A DNA stretch of 64,000 nt, taken from the NCBI RefSeq assembly GCF_000009365.1, contig NC_008260.1, forward strand, positions 1,089,501 to 1,153,500, written 5' to 3'. Within the stretch, counting starts at the first letter, position 1, and every line of letters begins with the position of its first letter. Source of the stretch: Alcanivorax borkumensis SK2 (GTDB lineage: Bacteria > Pseudomonadota > Gammaproteobacteria > Pseudomonadales > Alcanivoracaceae). The translations under genes and the position numbers were made by a program. Below, piece by piece: positions 51,696 through 62,074 of this stretch. The notes below the pieces were generated by a model. It saw only the letters and a program-made list of their open reading frames with translations, searched no databases and was not told where the DNA came from.

Positions 51696-52706
51696 ATGCT
51701 GTACTCCTTGGCACGACCTTTATTGTTCTCTCTATCAGAAGAGCATTCCCATGAGTTGACTCTGGCGCTGCTGCGCAAGCGTGCAGGCAAGCTATGGCCC
51801 GGTACGGTACCGGCGGTGCCTAAGACAGTAATGGGGATCGAATTCCCTAATCCAGTGGGCTTAGCGGCTGGCCTGGACAAAAATGGTGACTGCATCGATG
51901 GCTTGGCGGATCTGGGGTTTGGCTTTATTGAAGTCGGTACTGTAACGCCGCGGCCGCAATCGGGTAACCCACAGCCTCGTTTGTTCCGGCTGCCGGAGGC
52001 CCAAGCGCTGATTAACCGCATGGGGTTCAACAATCTGGGTGTAGATTACCTAGTGGCTGCAGTCAAACGCAGCCGCTACAAGGGCGTATTAGGCATCAAT
52101 ATCGGCAAGAACAAGGACACCCCGGTTGAAGATGCCGTGCAGGACTACCTGATTTGCCAGCAGAAAGTGCATGCCTATGCCAGCTATCTGGTGGTGAATG
52201 TCTCCTCTCCGAACACGCCCGGACTGCGAACCTTGCAACATGGCGCGGCACTGGATGAGTTGTTGGACACGCTGCGAGAAGCCCAGACACGCTTGGATCA
52301 AGAGCAGCGTCGTCGAGTGCCTCTGGTCATCAAAATTGCCCCGGACAACAGTGAAGAAGAGCTGCAGAGCATGGCTGAAGCCTTCTTACAGCATGGAATC
52401 GATGGGGTTTGTGTTGGTAACACCACACTTTCCCGTGATGGTGTGCAGAACCTGAAAAATGGTGGGGAGCAAGGTGGCCTCAGTGGTACACCGCTAACCC
52501 CCATCGCCAACCGGGCGCTGGCAGTTATGCGCAATACGCTCAATGGCCGCATTCCGATTATCGGTGTAGGCGGCATTAATAGCGCGGGCGATGCGTTGGA
52601 AAAGCAGCGCCAAGGTGCTGACTTGGTACAAATTTACAGCGGTCTGATTTATCAGGGGCCCGGTTTAATCGGCGATATTGCTCGCGCCTGGCCGAAGAGC
52701 ATCTGA
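51696..52706 (+). CDS. pyrD: Dihydroorotate dehydrogenase (quinone), class 2
   Basis: A 336-aa membrane-associated FMN enzyme oxidising dihydroorotate to orotate with quinone in pyrimidine synthesis. The length equals E. coli PyrD. It shows the N-terminal membrane-binding helix ([21 protein letters not shown]), [60 protein letters not shown] with the catalytic Ser, VIKIAPD and [16 protein letters not shown]...[15 protein letters not shown] start at the ATG at 51696, 31 bases after TATAAT; its ribosome site is weak. It is convergent with rmf. Confidence 0.96.
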   Translation: MLYSLARPLLFSLSEEHSHELTLALLRKRAGKLWPGTVPAVPKTVMGIEFPNPVGLAAGLDKNGDCIDGLADLGFGFIEVGTVTPRPQSGNPQPRLFRLPEAQALINRMGFNNLGVDYLVAAVKRSRYKGVLGINIGKNKDTPVEDAVQDYLICQQKVHAYASYLVVNVSSPNTPGLRTLQHGAALDELLDTLREAQTRLDQEQRRRVPLVIKIAPDNSEEELQSMAEAFLQHGIDGVCVGNTTLSRDGVQNLKNGGEQGGLSGTPLTPIANRALAVMRNTLNGRIPIIGVGGINSAGDALEKQRQGADLVQIYSGLIYQGPGLIGDIARAWPKSI

Positions 52707-52721
52707 GTTTGAGTTGATATT

Positions 52722-52744
52722 AAAAAGGGCCCGGGTGGGGCCCT
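52722..52744 (-). terminator. Terminator of rmf
   Basis: On the minus strand: stem AGGGCCC/GGGCCCT with a 5-base loop followed by TTTTT. A second GC-rich stem (CCGGCGC/GCGCCGG, 52750-52768) lies between it and rmf. It may also serve pyrD. Confidence 0.85.
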
Positions 52745-52788
52745 GCGGGCCGGCGCTGAATGCGCCGGTGTTGTGAAAATGGAAGGAA

Positions 52789-52995
52789 CTAACCGATATT
52801 TTTTAGATTCTGAATGCTGGCAACCCCGAGCATACCGTGAGCAAAGTCAGTGCGACCTTCGCGCCATCCTCCCATCCAGTTGGTGCGAGCCTGGAGAGTG
52901 CCAAACGGGCAGTCTTCGCGAGATTTTCCATCCAGGCCGGCGTTATATCCCCGGTTGTAAGCGCGGTCGTCTTTATTACGTTTTTGTCGCTTCAT
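52789..52995 (-). CDS. rmf: Ribosome modulation factor
   Basis: A 68-aa basic protein starting MKRQKRNKDDRAYNRGYNAG, with CPFGTLQARTNWMGGWREGR, closely matching E. coli RMF (MKRQKR...RGYQAG...CP..TL..R..WLGGWREA) and slightly longer at the C-terminus. RMF drives formation of 100S hibernating ribosomes in stationary phase. I start at 52995 with AAAGGGAAAG upstream; the frame stays open beyond but without protein-like features. Next to pyrD and rlmL as in pseudomonads. Confidence 0.95.
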   Translation of the reverse strand: MKRQKRNKDDRAYNRGYNAGLDGKSREDCPFGTLQARTNWMGGWREGRTDFAHGMLGVASIQNLKNIG

Positions 52996-53247
52996 AAACG
53001 CTTTCCCTTTCACCGATAGCGGAATCGAAATATGACCCCCGGCTGAGACTGTAGCCAAGTATGGGGCCGACACATTCAGTATGGGAAACCGGTAAAGTAG
53101 TGTCGAATACCATGTAGCAATATGGCCACTGCTGTTTAAGCATATGGCGTATAAAGGACAGTTTGATGACAGTTTGTGTAATACATTGAAAAATAATGGT
53201 TTATTTTTTGTTTTGCACATAAATTAGTCATTTTAGAGGATTAGATA

Positions 53248-55362
53248 ATGGAATTTGTGGCCACCTGCATGCCAGGTCTGGCAGATCTGCTCAGCGACGA
53301 ACTAGGCTCACTGGGCATATCCGTAACAGAAACCGGGCGTGCGCATGTCAGTTTCTCCGGGGGCGTGGCGGATGCTCTGAAGGTGTGCCTCTGGTCCCGT
53401 TTGTCCGAGCGGGTGCTGCTGCATCTGGCCACGTTGGGTGTAACACCGGATATTGCACCGGAAAAGTTGGCGGCTAGCCAGGATTGGCTATCTTTGGTGG
53501 GGAACAATGCACCGGTACATCTGCATATTGAGCACGGCGCTGAAGTGCGTGGTGATAATCGGATCAGTGCCAAACGGTTTATTCATGCATTACCGGAGCA
53601 GTTTGCCATCTCCCGTGAGCCGAAAGGCAGTTGCTGTATTCGTGCCCGGCTGGATTTGAATGAGGCACATCTGTGGTTGGATCTGGCCGGCGAGCCTTTG
53701 CATCGCCGTGGATATCGCCTCGCAGGCGGTCGTGCGCCGCTACGCGAAACCTTGGCTGCAGCCATATTATGGGCTGTAGGGTGGGGCAAGGAAGGTCGTC
53801 ATTCCGCGCTGATCGATCCGTTTTGCGGTAGTGGTACCCTGGTGATTGAAGCGGCGCTGATAGCAGCAGGCCGCGCCGCAGGTGCCCAGCGTCAGCACTA
53901 TGGCTTTCAGCAGTGGCGTGGTTGTCGGCGCCAATTGTGGTTGGATGCCCAGAAGGAAGCAGGTGAGAGTGGTAAGCGGCCAGTGCCAGCCGTATCGCTG
54001 AAAGGGTTTGATTCTGAAGCGAGCACATTGCAATTGGCTTTGCAGAACGCAGAGCGCGCCGGAGTGCGTAACGCAATTCATTTTGAGCGCCGGGAACTGG
54101 GTGCTCTGCGGCGTCGAGATTTTGTTGATAACGGTATTGTGGTGGGTAACCCGCCTTGGGGTGAGCGCCTGGAGGAAAAACCACAAGCGGGCTGGCTGCA
54201 TTATGCGCTGGGTCGTATTTTGTCGGTTCGAGCGCCGGGCTACCAGGCATTGTTGCTGGGTGCGGATGCGGAAGTCATGGACCGCTCCGGGATGAATTTG
54301 GAACAGCAATGGCGCCTGAAAAATGGCCCGTTCAATAACTTTATCCGTCTTTATTCGCCCCGTAAGCAGACGCCAGCCAATGTGGTGAAAGTTGCTGATG
54401 ATAGTGCGTTCAACGTGCCCGAGGGCGCGCAACCCTTATTAAATCGGCTGCGTAAAAATGGCAAACACCTGCGCCGTTGGCTGGAGCGGGAGGACATTCA
54501 GTGCTACCGGCTGTATGACCGCGATTTGCCAGAATTCAATGTGGCCGTGGATATCTATGCGGATCAGGTGTTGGTGCAGGAGTTCAAGGCACCTAAAACC
54601 ATTGATCCGGAAAAAGCGAAAGAGCGCCGTGATTGGGCGGTGACAGCGGTGCGAGCGGCCTTAGGTGTTCACCGTGAGCAGGTGCACCTGCGCACCCGTG
54701 AAAAGCAGAAGGGGAATCAGCAATATCAAAAGCTGGATGCTCAGGGACAATACCGGGTTGTGCGTGAAGGGCAATCGCAGTTGTTGATTAATTTGCAGGA
54801 TTACTTGGATACCGGGCTATTTCTCGATCACCGGCCCACGCGTTTGCGTATCGCTGAAGAGGCCAGTGGTAAGCGCTTCCTTAACCTGTTTGCGTACACG
54901 GGGTCTGCCACGGTGCATGCTGCTGTGGGTGGCGCAAAGCGCACCGTTACGGTGGATTCCTCCAAGCGGTATCTGGATTGGGCAGCCTGCAACCTGGCCG
55001 CTAACGGTTTCTCCACCGATCAGCATGAATTGGCTCGGGCCGACACCATGCGTTGGCTGGATGAGTGTAAGGAGCAGTTTGATCTGGTGTTCTGCGATCC
55101 GCCCACTTTTTCCAATAATAAGTCACGGAGTGACTTTGTGGTGGAAGAGCATCACGGTGATTTGATTCGCAAGATTATGCGCTGCTTGGAACCGGGTGGG
55201 GTGCTGTATTTCTCCTGTAATTACCGTCGCTTCCAAATGGATGAAAGCATCAGCAAGTGGTACGCGGTAGAGGATATCTCACGTTGGAGTATCCCGGAGG
55301 ATTTCCGCCGCAATGAAAAAATCCATTATTGCTATGCCATTCGTCATGTGGAGGATGCATGA
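53248..55362 (+). CDS. rlmL: Bifunctional 23S rRNA methyltransferase RlmKL
   Basis: A 704-aa fusion of two methyltransferases, modifying 23S rRNA G2445 (N2) and G2069 (N7). The N-terminal THUMP region (about 45-155) is followed by RlmL catalytic blocks IDPFCGSGTLVIEAAL (about 189) and NPPWGERL (about 301; E. coli has Tyr for Trp). The C-terminal RlmK half has FLNLFAYTGSATVHAAVGGAKR and FCDPPTFSNNK (Asp617), then HHGDLIRKIMRCLEPGG. The length equals E. coli RlmL (702), so the fusion is complete. GAGG precedes the ATG. The stop overlaps the glutaredoxin-like gene by ATGA. Confidence 0.96.
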   Translation: MEFVATCMPGLADLLSDELGSLGISVTETGRAHVSFSGGVADALKVCLWSRLSERVLLHLATLGVTPDIAPEKLAASQDWLSLVGNNAPVHLHIEHGAEVRGDNRISAKRFIHALPEQFAISREPKGSCCIRARLDLNEAHLWLDLAGEPLHRRGYRLAGGRAPLRETLAAAILWAVGWGKEGRHSALIDPFCGSGTLVIEAALIAAGRAAGAQRQHYGFQQWRGCRRQLWLDAQKEAGESGKRPVPAVSLKGFDSEASTLQLALQNAERAGVRNAIHFERRELGALRRRDFVDNGIVVGNPPWGERLEEKPQAGWLHYALGRILSVRAPGYQALLLGADAEVMDRSGMNLEQQWRLKNGPFNNFIRLYSPRKQTPANVVKVADDSAFNVPEGAQPLLNRLRKNGKHLRRWLEREDIQCYRLYDRDLPEFNVAVDIYADQVLVQEFKAPKTIDPEKAKERRDWAVTAVRAALGVHREQVHLRTREKQKGNQQYQKLDAQGQYRVVREGQSQLLINLQDYLDTGLFLDHRPTRLRIAEEASGKRFLNLFAYTGSATVHAAVGGAKRTVTVDSSKRYLDWAACNLAANGFSTDQHELARADTMRWLDECKEQFDLVFCDPPTFSNNKSRSDFVVEEHHGDLIRKIMRCLEPGGVLYFSCNYRRFQMDESISKWYAVEDISRWSIPEDFRRNEKIHYCYAIRHVEDA

Positions 55363-55580
55363 CGGTGCTGTTGTATACCACCTTGGGGTGCCACCTTTGT
55401 GATCAGGCCAGGGAGCTGGTAGCCATGGTCAGGCCGGATCTTGAAATTACGCTGGTAGATATCGCTGAAGATGACACCTTGATCGAACAGTATGGTGAGC
55501 GAATCCCGGTATTCATGCGCGAAGGGCAGGAGCTGGCTTGGCCGTTTGGCTTGCTCGACGTACAGCAGTTTCTTTGCTGA
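55359..55580 (+). CDS. Glutaredoxin-like (DUF836) thiol protein
   Basis: A 73-aa thioredoxin-fold protein. The CxxC pair Cys11/Cys14 lies in TTLGCHLCDQARELV, followed by LVDIAEDDTLIEQYGERIPVFM with the cis-Pro and a short C-terminal helix. This is the compact DUF836 type. The start overlaps the rlmL stop (ATGA), so it is made from the same mRNA. The partner is unknown. Confidence 0.9.
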   Translation: MTVLLYTTLGCHLCDQARELVAMVRPDLEITLVDIAEDDTLIEQYGERIPVFMREGQELAWPFGLLDVQQFLC

Positions 55581-55656
55581 TGTTTTGATGTCGGGTTACG
55601 CCTTTCTGGCTAGCCCGACAAACATCCTGCGCATTGTCCTGATGCGTTTTTTCCGG

Positions 55657-56490
55657 TCAGCGAAACAGCGTTAACGCATTTTGATACGTCATGGCGGCGA
55701 CTTGTTGCGTCTCCTGCCCGCGTAATTGTGCGACACGTTGGCCAATCCAAGGCAGTAGCGCAGGCTCGTTACGGCGCTTTTTCGGGGGCGCTTGCGGCAG
55801 GTCCCGGGGGAGTAGATAGGGCGCGTCTGTTTCCAAAAGCAGGCGGTTATCCGAAATGTTAGGCAGCAGCTCTGCCAGCGATTTGCCACGTCGTTCGTCG
55901 CAGACCCAACCGGTAATGCCGATGTGGCAATCCAGATCCAGATAGGCGAACAGAGCCTCACGGGAACCGGTAAAGCAATGCACAACGGCGCCAGGCAGAG
56001 TATCGCGGAAGGATTTCAGGATAGGCAGAAAGCGTTCATGGGCATCACGCTCGTGAAGAAAAACCGGCAATTTGTATTCCGCCGCCAGGGCTAACTGAGC
56101 CTCGAAGGCCCGCTCCTGCTCTGGGCGCGGAGAAAAATCCCGATTGAAATCTAAGCCCATTTCGCCGGCAGCTTTTATCTGTTCATGGGCGAGTAGATCT
56201 CGTAGCTCTGCTTCTAGCGCAGCAGAGTAAAAACGAGCGCTGTGAGGGTGCAGGCCGGCGGTGGCGAAAAGCCCTGAGTGCTCGTCGGCGAGGGCAATGG
56301 CCGCGCGGGAATCGTCGATAGTGGTGCCGGTAATTAGCTGCCAAGTAACTGCGGCGCAAGCCGCACGCTCAATCACGGCCTCCCGGTCGTCATGAAATTG
56401 TCGATCGGTGAGGTTAACGCCGATATCGGCCCATTGTTCAGGCGCGATTTTCTGCGTTTCCGAAGGGGGGCTGTTGTGAAGTGCGGTCAT
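55657..56490 (-). CDS. tatD: TatD family metal-dependent nuclease
   Basis: A 277-aa TIM-barrel hydrolase. It opens [22 protein letters not shown] and has [77 protein letters not shown] and [15 protein letters not shown]. These follow E. coli TatD, a 3'-5' exonuclease involved in DNA repair, more closely than YcfH/YjjV. I start at the ATG at 56490 with AGGA before it, which overlaps the end of the DUF1499 gene by 53 bases. The overlapping lexA-DUF1499-tatD order suggests one transcript. Confidence 0.93.
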   Translation of the reverse strand: MTALHNSPPSETQKIAPEQWADIGVNLTDRQFHDDREAVIERAACAAVTWQLITGTTIDDSRAAIALADEHSGLFATAGLHPHSARFYSAALEAELRDLLAHEQIKAAGEMGLDFNRDFSPRPEQERAFEAQLALAAEYKLPVFLHERDAHERFLPILKSFRDTLPGAVVHCFTGSREALFAYLDLDCHIGITGWVCDERRGKSLAELLPNISDNRLLLETDAPYLLPRDLPQAPPKKRRNEPALLPWIGQRVAQLRGQETQQVAAMTYQNALTLFR

Positions 56491-56929
56491 CGGTTTCCTG
56501 CTCAAATAGCTGCTCGCGCAGGGATTCTACCCGACGACGGTTGGCACCTAAATCCCAATAACCGGCCCGTGATGCGGAACGGACCTCCACCATGCCATTC
56601 TCGCGAACATAGAAAGTGACATCATCTACAAAACGCAGGATCCGACTGGTGAAGCGGGCTTGAATACGCGACTGGCCGACAACATCGTAGTCCACACGGG
56701 GAAGACTGCCCAGCAGTGTTTCCAGCTTTTTCAGGCTGCTTTCCCGGTCGGCGGCGACCTGTAACGGGTCAACGCGCTTGTCACTCTGTGTAGCCAGGCT
56801 GGATACACAGTTGGGTGAGTCCGGGCAGGGTGCCAGAAGATGGGTTTCAGCCATGGCAAATGCACTCCATACAATCAGGCAAAGGCCTGTACCGGCACGG
56901 ATACAGGCTTTAAAAAGAGTTTGGGTCAC
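56438..56929 (-). CDS. DUF1499 family secreted protein
   Basis: A 163-aa protein with a signal peptide ([18 protein letters not shown]). The DUF1499 core is [23 protein letters not shown], then [58 protein letters not shown]. The Cys pair in [10 protein letters not shown] and the RSASRxGxxDxGxNRxR end are family marks. The start is a GTG at 56929, inside the last codons of lexA (20-base overlap); no later start keeps the signal peptide. The last ~20 residues overlap tatD. The function is unknown; its place directly behind lexA suggests SOS-linked expression. Confidence 0.88.
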   Translation of the reverse strand: MTQTLFKACIRAGTGLCLIVWSAFAMAETHLLAPCPDSPNCVSSLATQSDKRVDPLQVAADRESSLKKLETLLGSLPRVDYDVVGQSRIQARFTSRILRFVDDVTFYVRENGMVEVRSASRAGYWDLGANRRRVESLREQLFEQETDDRTSQQPPFGNAENRA

Positions 56930-57524
56930 GAATTAGCCCCACAAAAATGCCTTCAATAATAAGTTGATCAGCGGGCACTTTGATCGGTTCATAGGCTTCG
57001 TTAGCCGGGAGTAGTGTGGCGCTGGATTTATTCAACTTTAAGGTCTTTACCGTGACTTCTTCGTCAATGCGCGCGACAACGATTTCACCGGAACGGGCCA
57101 CATTGGATTTGCGCACGGCAATTAGGTCGCCATCGAAAATGCCCGCATCCACCATGCTGTCGCCTTGCACCTTTAATAGATAGGTGGGGCGCTGTTTAAA
57201 CAGGCCTTGGGGTACTGGCACGGTTCGTTCCACGTTCTCGATGGCTTCAATGGGGATCCCCGCAGCCACTTTACCGACGACGGGCAGTTCCTCTTCACCC
57301 CAGTAGGCATGATCAAGTAGTTGGATTCCGCGAGAGCGATCACTGTGAAGTTTGATATAGCCTTTGCGCTCTAAGGCACGGAGATGGTCTGAGGCCGCAT
57401 TCTTGGATTGGAATCCCATAATGTCGGCAATCTCTGCACGGGTAGGGGCCATGCCGTTGTCCTTAAGACATTCACGGATGCAGTCGAGGACTTGTTGCTG
57501 CCGGTCGGTAAGTTTGCTGCTCAT
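56910..57524 (-). CDS. lexA: LexA SOS repressor
   Basis: A 204-aa SOS repressor and self-cleaving protease. An N-terminal winged helix (LTDRQQQVLDCIRECLKDNGMAPTRAEIADIMGFQSKNAASDHLRALERKGYI) is followed by the cleavage site Ala88-Gly89 (VAAGIP), the catalytic Ser123 in GDSMVD and Lys160 in VKTLK. The DNA-reading helix (SKNAASDHLRAL) is close to the E. coli type, so a CTG-N10-CAG operator is expected; one is found at 57686-57705. It is first of a lexA-DUF1499-tatD series. No sulA-like gene follows, unlike in Pseudomonas. Confidence 0.96.
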   Translation of the reverse strand: MSSKLTDRQQQVLDCIRECLKDNGMAPTRAEIADIMGFQSKNAASDHLRALERKGYIKLHSDRSRGIQLLDHAYWGEEELPVVGKVAAGIPIEAIENVERTVPVPQGLFKQRPTYLLKVQGDSMVDAGIFDGDLIAVRKSNVARSGEIVVARIDEEVTVKTLKLNKSSATLLPANEAYEPIKVPADQLIIEGIFVGLIRDPNSF

Positions 57525-57685
57525 AACCTTCTCCCTGTTTCCTGCAGAGTGTGGCGCTTAGCCGTGGCCTCTAGGGGGGGCTAGTTGGGCGCCTTTCGGT
57601 GCGTGTAGGCCTATGTATTGGTCACTTGCCTGAGCGTGTAAGTAATGGCTGACAGGAAGTGCTATATTCAGGATGCTAGCATGTT

Positions 57686-57705
57686 TACTGACAATAAGAA
57701 CAGTG
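57686..57705. promoter_or_regulatory. SOS (LexA) box
   Basis: ACTG-ACAATAAGAA-CAGT, fitting the gammaproteobacterial CTG-N10-CAG consensus with symmetric A/T outer bases. It lies about 160 bases before lexA and 125 bases before the divergent cNMP-domain gene, so it could control either or both. Confidence 0.65.
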
Positions 57706-57829
57706 TTATTTGGTCAGCATTGGGAGAAGAGTTCACCCCTCTTTTTTTCCTTGCCGTTGCTCTGTTGTGGAGGTCGCTCTAGCATGTGTGTAGTTGATTA
57801 CAATGCCATCAGACCAGTGGGGGTAGTGG

Positions 57830-58480
57830 ATGGAGCAGGCCAATAATAATGATTTCGGCCAGCAACGGCGTCGCCAGCTGTTAGCGGGCGTGCCGTTTTT
57901 TAATGAAATTAATCGTGATGATCAGAACGAATTTTCCCGGCTTGAACAGACCACCCGTCTTTGGGTTGCCGCTTCGGGAGAAAGCGTAATTCGAGCCGGT
58001 GAGGTGGATTCCACTCTGTACTTTTTGTTGAGGGGGCAGCTGGAAGTGTTATCGGAGAATCCCCAGGGTGCGCCGTTGTATTATGTATCACCGGGTGAGG
58101 TGTTTGGCTCCTTGTCTATGCTGCTGGGGACTCCGCGTAGTGCGACTATTAAGGTGACAGATAATGCCCGCGAAGCGGTATTGGCAAGCTTGGATTTCAA
58201 TGATTTTAATGATGATGGCAGTGCCTATTCGCTGGCAACCCGGCTGGCTTTTTTCCATATGATTGTGCATCACATTCGCTGGACTTTGGAGGTGAAGCGA
58301 ATGCAGGCACCGACCCATGAACTGGTTCAGTCTATGCGCAAGTTGCCAGTGTTTTATGGCGAGAAAAACAGTCCGCAAGAGCTGGCTGCATTGAAAGCGC
58401 AGGCGCAAGGGCTGGCAGAATTGCTGTGTCGCTGGAACGAGGAAGGCCAGGCCAGCACCGGGGCTCTGCAGCTGACCTGA
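57830..58480 (+). CDS. Cyclic-nucleotide-binding-domain protein without HTH
   Basis: A 216-aa protein. Residues about 18-125 form a Crp-type cNMP-binding beta roll (FNEINRDDQNEFSRLEQTTRLWVAASGESVIRAGEVDSTLYFLLRGQLEVL, then GEVFGSLSMLLGTPRSATIKV). The C-terminal ~80 residues are helical and lack a recognisable helix-turn-helix, so it is not a normal Crp/Fnr regulator. The conserved Arg in TPRSATI is present, but the acidic residue of the phosphate cassette (FGE) is changed (FGS). It is divergent from lexA, with the SOS box between them. Its role is unknown. Confidence 0.82.
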   Translation: MEQANNNDFGQQRRRQLLAGVPFFNEINRDDQNEFSRLEQTTRLWVAASGESVIRAGEVDSTLYFLLRGQLEVLSENPQGAPLYYVSPGEVFGSLSMLLGTPRSATIKVTDNAREAVLASLDFNDFNDDGSAYSLATRLAFFHMIVHHIRWTLEVKRMQAPTHELVQSMRKLPVFYGEKNSPQELAALKAQAQGLAELLCRWNEEGQASTGALQLT

Positions 58481-58492
58481 GGGGCTCTGCTT

Positions 58493-58521
58493 CGGGGAAT
58501 ACGCGCTGCGCTATTTCCCCG
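58493..58521. terminator. Hairpin between convergent genes
   Basis: Stem CGGGGAA/TTCCCCG with GC-rich inner bases between the cNMP-domain and UspA genes, which converge. It lacks a T run but is well placed to end both transcripts. Confidence 0.45.
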
Positions 58522-58524
58522 TTG

Positions 58525-58965
58525 CTAGTGCTGGTCTACCTTAACGGCCAGCACGTCGCAGTGCGCACCGGGGACCAGGCCTCTGGCCGTGGAGCCTAGC
58601 AGCAGTGCTAGGCCGCTTCGCGTATGACTGCCCACCACGATTAAATCCGCGCCTATCTTGTCTGCCTTGTCGAGAATGGTTTTTTCGATAGATCCCATAT
58701 CCACGTAAACGTTGGCTTCCGGCACGTGGTATTGGCCGGCGTATTTATCTGCCATTTCTTGGGCTTGTTTCATCAGCCCGCTTTGCAGGTCGGTTACATC
58801 CATGGGTACATCCGCGCCGTAGGCCAGAGCCAGCGGTTCTATCACATGGATTAAATGCAGTTCGCCGTCATTGCCCGACAGTACGCCAGCCGCGCGGGAC
58901 AGTACCTGGGGTGATTCATCGCTGCCATCGATGGCAACCAGTATTCTGCGATAGGGACTCAGCAC
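58525..58965 (-). CDS. Universal stress protein (UspA family)
   Basis: A 146-aa single Usp domain. It starts YRRILVAIDGSDESPQVLSRA and has the ATP-binding pattern GADLIVVGSHTRSGLALLLGSTARGLV (G-2x-G-9x-G-S/T) near residues 110-135, so it is of the ATP-binding type. Relatives help survival during starvation and stress. It is convergent with the cNMP-domain gene and divergent from topA. No operon partner. Confidence 0.93.
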   Translation of the reverse strand: MLSPYRRILVAIDGSDESPQVLSRAAGVLSGNDGELHLIHVIEPLALAYGADVPMDVTDLQSGLMKQAQEMADKYAGQYHVPEANVYVDMGSIEKTILDKADKIGADLIVVGSHTRSGLALLLGSTARGLVPGAHCDVLAVKVDQH

Positions 58966-59179
58966 GGTTCTCTCCCTGAAAAATGAGGTTCATTGCAGTA
59001 TAGCGTGCTTGTGCGGCGTTGCTAGCAGGCTGTTTTACAGATGAGGGTTGCCCTGACAGGGTGGCTTGTACTACTACTAAAAAAGGAGCAAGGGGGCAGT
59101 TCCTGCTTGACCCGCCTATACCGGCGCTGTCTAAATAGCGCCCATCACACGCCTTAGACCGGATGTTGAGTACCTGAGA

Positions 59180-61909
59180 ATGGGAAAATCGTTAGTAATT
59201 GTGGAGTCGCCTGCCAAGGCAAAAACCATTAACCGCTACCTGGGCGACGACTTCATCGTGAAGTCCAGCGTCGGCCACGTGCGCGACCTGCCGGTCAGTG
59301 GTGGCTCCAAAAAAAGCACCCCTCAAGAGCGGGCCAAGGAGGCAGCCTACACGCGCTCCTTGCCCAAGGAAGAGCGGGATGCCTATAAAAAGAAGAAGGC
59401 CAAGAAGCAGCTGATCAATCGTATGGGGATCGATCCGGAAAATGGCTGGGCCGCCCACTATGAAGTGCTCCCCGGTAAGGACAAGGTGGTTGATGAGCTC
59501 AAGCGCCTGGCTGCGAAAGCAGACCGCATCTATCTGGCAACGGATTTGGACCGCGAAGGGGAGGCTATTGCCTGGCACCTGCGGGAAGTTATCGGTGGCG
59601 ATGAAGAGCGCTTCGACCGGGTGGTGTTCAACGAAATTACCAAGAAAGCCATTCAGGCGGCTTTCGAAGAACCCGGCAAGCTGGACTTGCACCGGGTAGA
59701 AGCCCAGCAGGCTCGTCGCTTCCTGGATCGGGTGGTGGGCTTCATGATTTCCCCGCTGCTGTGGGAAAAGATCGCCCGCGGATTGTCTGCCGGTCGGGTT
59801 CAGTCCGTAGCGGTGGAGTTGGTAGTGGAGCGTGAGCGTGAAATCCGCGCTTTTATCCCGGAAGAATTCTGGGAGCTTTACAGCGATACCCACAGCGGCG
59901 ATGGTGAAGCCCTGCGTTTGCAGGTGGCAAAGCACAACGGTTTGGCGTTCCGCCCTAACAACGGCGACGATGCCGCGGCGCACAAGCAAGCTCTGGAAAA
60001 TGCCGGCCGCCTGACCATCAGTCAGCGCGAGCAACGGCCGACCCGTTCCAAGCCTTCCGCGCCGTTTATTACCTCTACCCTACAGCAGGCGGCCAGTACG
60101 CGGCTGGGCTTCGGGGTGAAAAAGACCATGATGATGGCGCAACGGCTTTACGAAGCCGGCCACATTACCTACATGCGTACCGACTCCACCAACCTGAGTT
60201 CCGATGCGGTGGCAGCCTGCCGGGAATGGATCGGCGAAAAGCTGGGGGATAAGTATCTTCCCGACGAGCCGTTGTCTTACAGCAGCAAGGAAGGGGCCCA
60301 AGAAGCGCACGAAGCGATTCGTCCTTCTGATGTACGGCGTACCTCCGATTCCCTGAAAGATATGGAACGCGATGCGCAACGCCTTTATGAATTGATTCGC
60401 CGTCAGTTTATTGCCTGCCAGATGCCCCCGGCGGAATACCTCAGCTCCACGCTGACGGCCATCGGCAATGGCTATGAGCTGAAAGCGAAAGGGCGCATCA
60501 TGAAGTTCGATGGTTGGACTCGCATTCAGCCGCCGGCCTCGCGCAAGGGCCAAGAAGACACCTTGCTGCCGGACGTGAAAGAAGGCGATGTGCTGGCCAT
60601 CGATAATGTGGACGCCAACCAGCATTTCACCAAACCGCCGGCGCGCTTTACCGAAGCAAGCCTGGTTAAGGAACTGGAAAAGCGAGGCATTGGTCGCCCG
60701 TCTACCTACGCGGCGATTATCTCCACCATTCAGGACCGTGGCTACGTGCGTCAGGATAACCGCCGTTTCTATGCGGAAAAGATGGGCGACATCGTCACTG
60801 ACCGTCTGGTAGAGAGCTTCCCCAACCTGATGGACTATGGCTTTACCGCCAGCATGGAAGAAACCTTGGATGAGGTTGCCGAAGGGCGGCGTAATTGGCA
60901 GGACGTGCTCAACGAGTTCTACAAAGACTTTGTGAGCAAACTGGATGCAGCCCAAGGTGAAGGCACTGGCAAGCAGGCAGTGGGCGGCATGCGAGCCAAC
61001 CTGCCTACCGACACCGATATCGAGTGCCCTAGCTGTGGCCGCCCGATGCAGATTCGTACCGGCTCCACCGGAGTGTTCCTGGGCTGTTCTGGTTATGCTT
61101 TGCCGCCGAAAGAGCGCTGCACCGCGACACTAAACCTGTTGCCTGGTGAAGAAGCGGAAGCGGTGAAAACGGATGATGATGAAGAAGCGGAAACCAATGA
61201 ATTGCGTAGTAAGAAGCGTTGTCAGAAATGTGGCACCGCAATGGAAAACTACCTGATCGACGAAAAGCGCAAATTGCATATTTGCGGTAATAACCCGGAC
61301 TGCGACGGTTATGTGATCGAGAAGGGTGAGTTCCGTATCAAGGGTTATGATGGCCCGGTGCTGGAATGTGAGAAGTGCGGCAATGATATGCAGTTGCGCA
61401 CAGGGCGTTTTGGCAAGTTCTTCAAATGCACCAATGATGAGTGTGGCAATACCCGCAAGCTGCTTAAGAGCGGCGAGCCGGCACCGCCACGAGCCGACCC
61501 GATTCCTATGCCGCACCTGCAATGCCAGAAGGTGGATGATCATTATCTGTTGCGTGACGGTGCCTCTGGCCTGTTTCTGGCCGCCAGCAAGTTCCCCAAA
61601 AATCGGGAAACGCGGCCGCCACTAATCGAAGAAATTCAGAGTGTGGCCGAGCAGCTGGATCCCAAACATGCCTATTTGGCCCAAGCGCCTGCTACGGACC
61701 CGGACGGCAATAAAGGCGTGCTGCGCTATAGCCGCAAGGCCAAAGAGCAGTATGTGATGAGCGAGATCGACGGTAAGGCTACCGGCTGGATGGCGTTCTA
61801 TCGTGATGGCAAATGGGTCGAGGAACAGGCCAAGAAAAAAGCCCCCGCGAAAAAGAAAGCCGCGGCCAAGAAAAAGGCCACGAAGAAAAAAGCCGCGGCC
61901 AAGAAGTAA
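59180..61909 (+). CDS. topA: DNA topoisomerase I
   Basis: A 909-aa type IA topoisomerase that relaxes negative supercoils. The Toprim domain ([20 protein letters not shown], then [17 protein letters not shown]) is followed by [33 protein letters not shown], the active-site Tyr331 in YMRTDSTN, and [18 protein letters not shown]. Four-Cys zinc units follow in the C-terminal third (CPSCGRPM...C, CQKCGTAM...C, CEKCGNDM...C), and a Lys/Ala tail of about 25 residues ends the protein. The tail is longer than in E. coli TopA and probably strengthens DNA or RNA-polymerase contact. All core parts are complete. Confidence 0.97.
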   Translation: MGKSLVIVESPAKAKTINRYLGDDFIVKSSVGHVRDLPVSGGSKKSTPQERAKEAAYTRSLPKEERDAYKKKKAKKQLINRMGIDPENGWAAHYEVLPGKDKVVDELKRLAAKADRIYLATDLDREGEAIAWHLREVIGGDEERFDRVVFNEITKKAIQAAFEEPGKLDLHRVEAQQARRFLDRVVGFMISPLLWEKIARGLSAGRVQSVAVELVVEREREIRAFIPEEFWELYSDTHSGDGEALRLQVAKHNGLAFRPNNGDDAAAHKQALENAGRLTISQREQRPTRSKPSAPFITSTLQQAASTRLGFGVKKTMMMAQRLYEAGHITYMRTDSTNLSSDAVAACREWIGEKLGDKYLPDEPLSYSSKEGAQEAHEAIRPSDVRRTSDSLKDMERDAQRLYELIRRQFIACQMPPAEYLSSTLTAIGNGYELKAKGRIMKFDGWTRIQPPASRKGQEDTLLPDVKEGDVLAIDNVDANQHFTKPPARFTEASLVKELEKRGIGRPSTYAAIISTIQDRGYVRQDNRRFYAEKMGDIVTDRLVESFPNLMDYGFTASMEETLDEVAEGRRNWQDVLNEFYKDFVSKLDAAQGEGTGKQAVGGMRANLPTDTDIECPSCGRPMQIRTGSTGVFLGCSGYALPPKERCTATLNLLPGEEAEAVKTDDDEEAETNELRSKKRCQKCGTAMENYLIDEKRKLHICGNNPDCDGYVIEKGEFRIKGYDGPVLECEKCGNDMQLRTGRFGKFFKCTNDECGNTRKLLKSGEPAPPRADPIPMPHLQCQKVDDHYLLRDGASGLFLAASKFPKNRETRPPLIEEIQSVAEQLDPKHAYLAQAPATDPDGNKGVLRYSRKAKEQYVMSEIDGKATGWMAFYRDGKWVEEQAKKKAPAKKKAAAKKKATKKKAAAKK

Positions 61910-62074
61910 CATGCATGCTATAGCCTGTGGCCGCTGTTTTCGTATCTTGAATGATGAAGGGTCACGCGCAGCAAAGAGAGGATGAACGCGGGTACGGCTA
62001 GCCAATTCATTGGGTGTGCTCCGCGCCTTGTAGCTCAAAGCTTGTAGTGGGTAGCTGTTTTAAGAGTGTTTTTT

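Noticed and set aside
59192..60955. Long minus-strand frames (280 and 291 codons) over topA
   Set aside because: Shadows of a strongly coding plus strand with complete topoisomerase motifs.
61834..61906. Lys/Ala repeat at the topA end as a frameshift or assembly error
   Set aside because: Basic Lys-rich tails are common at the C-terminus of TopA in related bacteria, and the frame ends cleanly in TAA.
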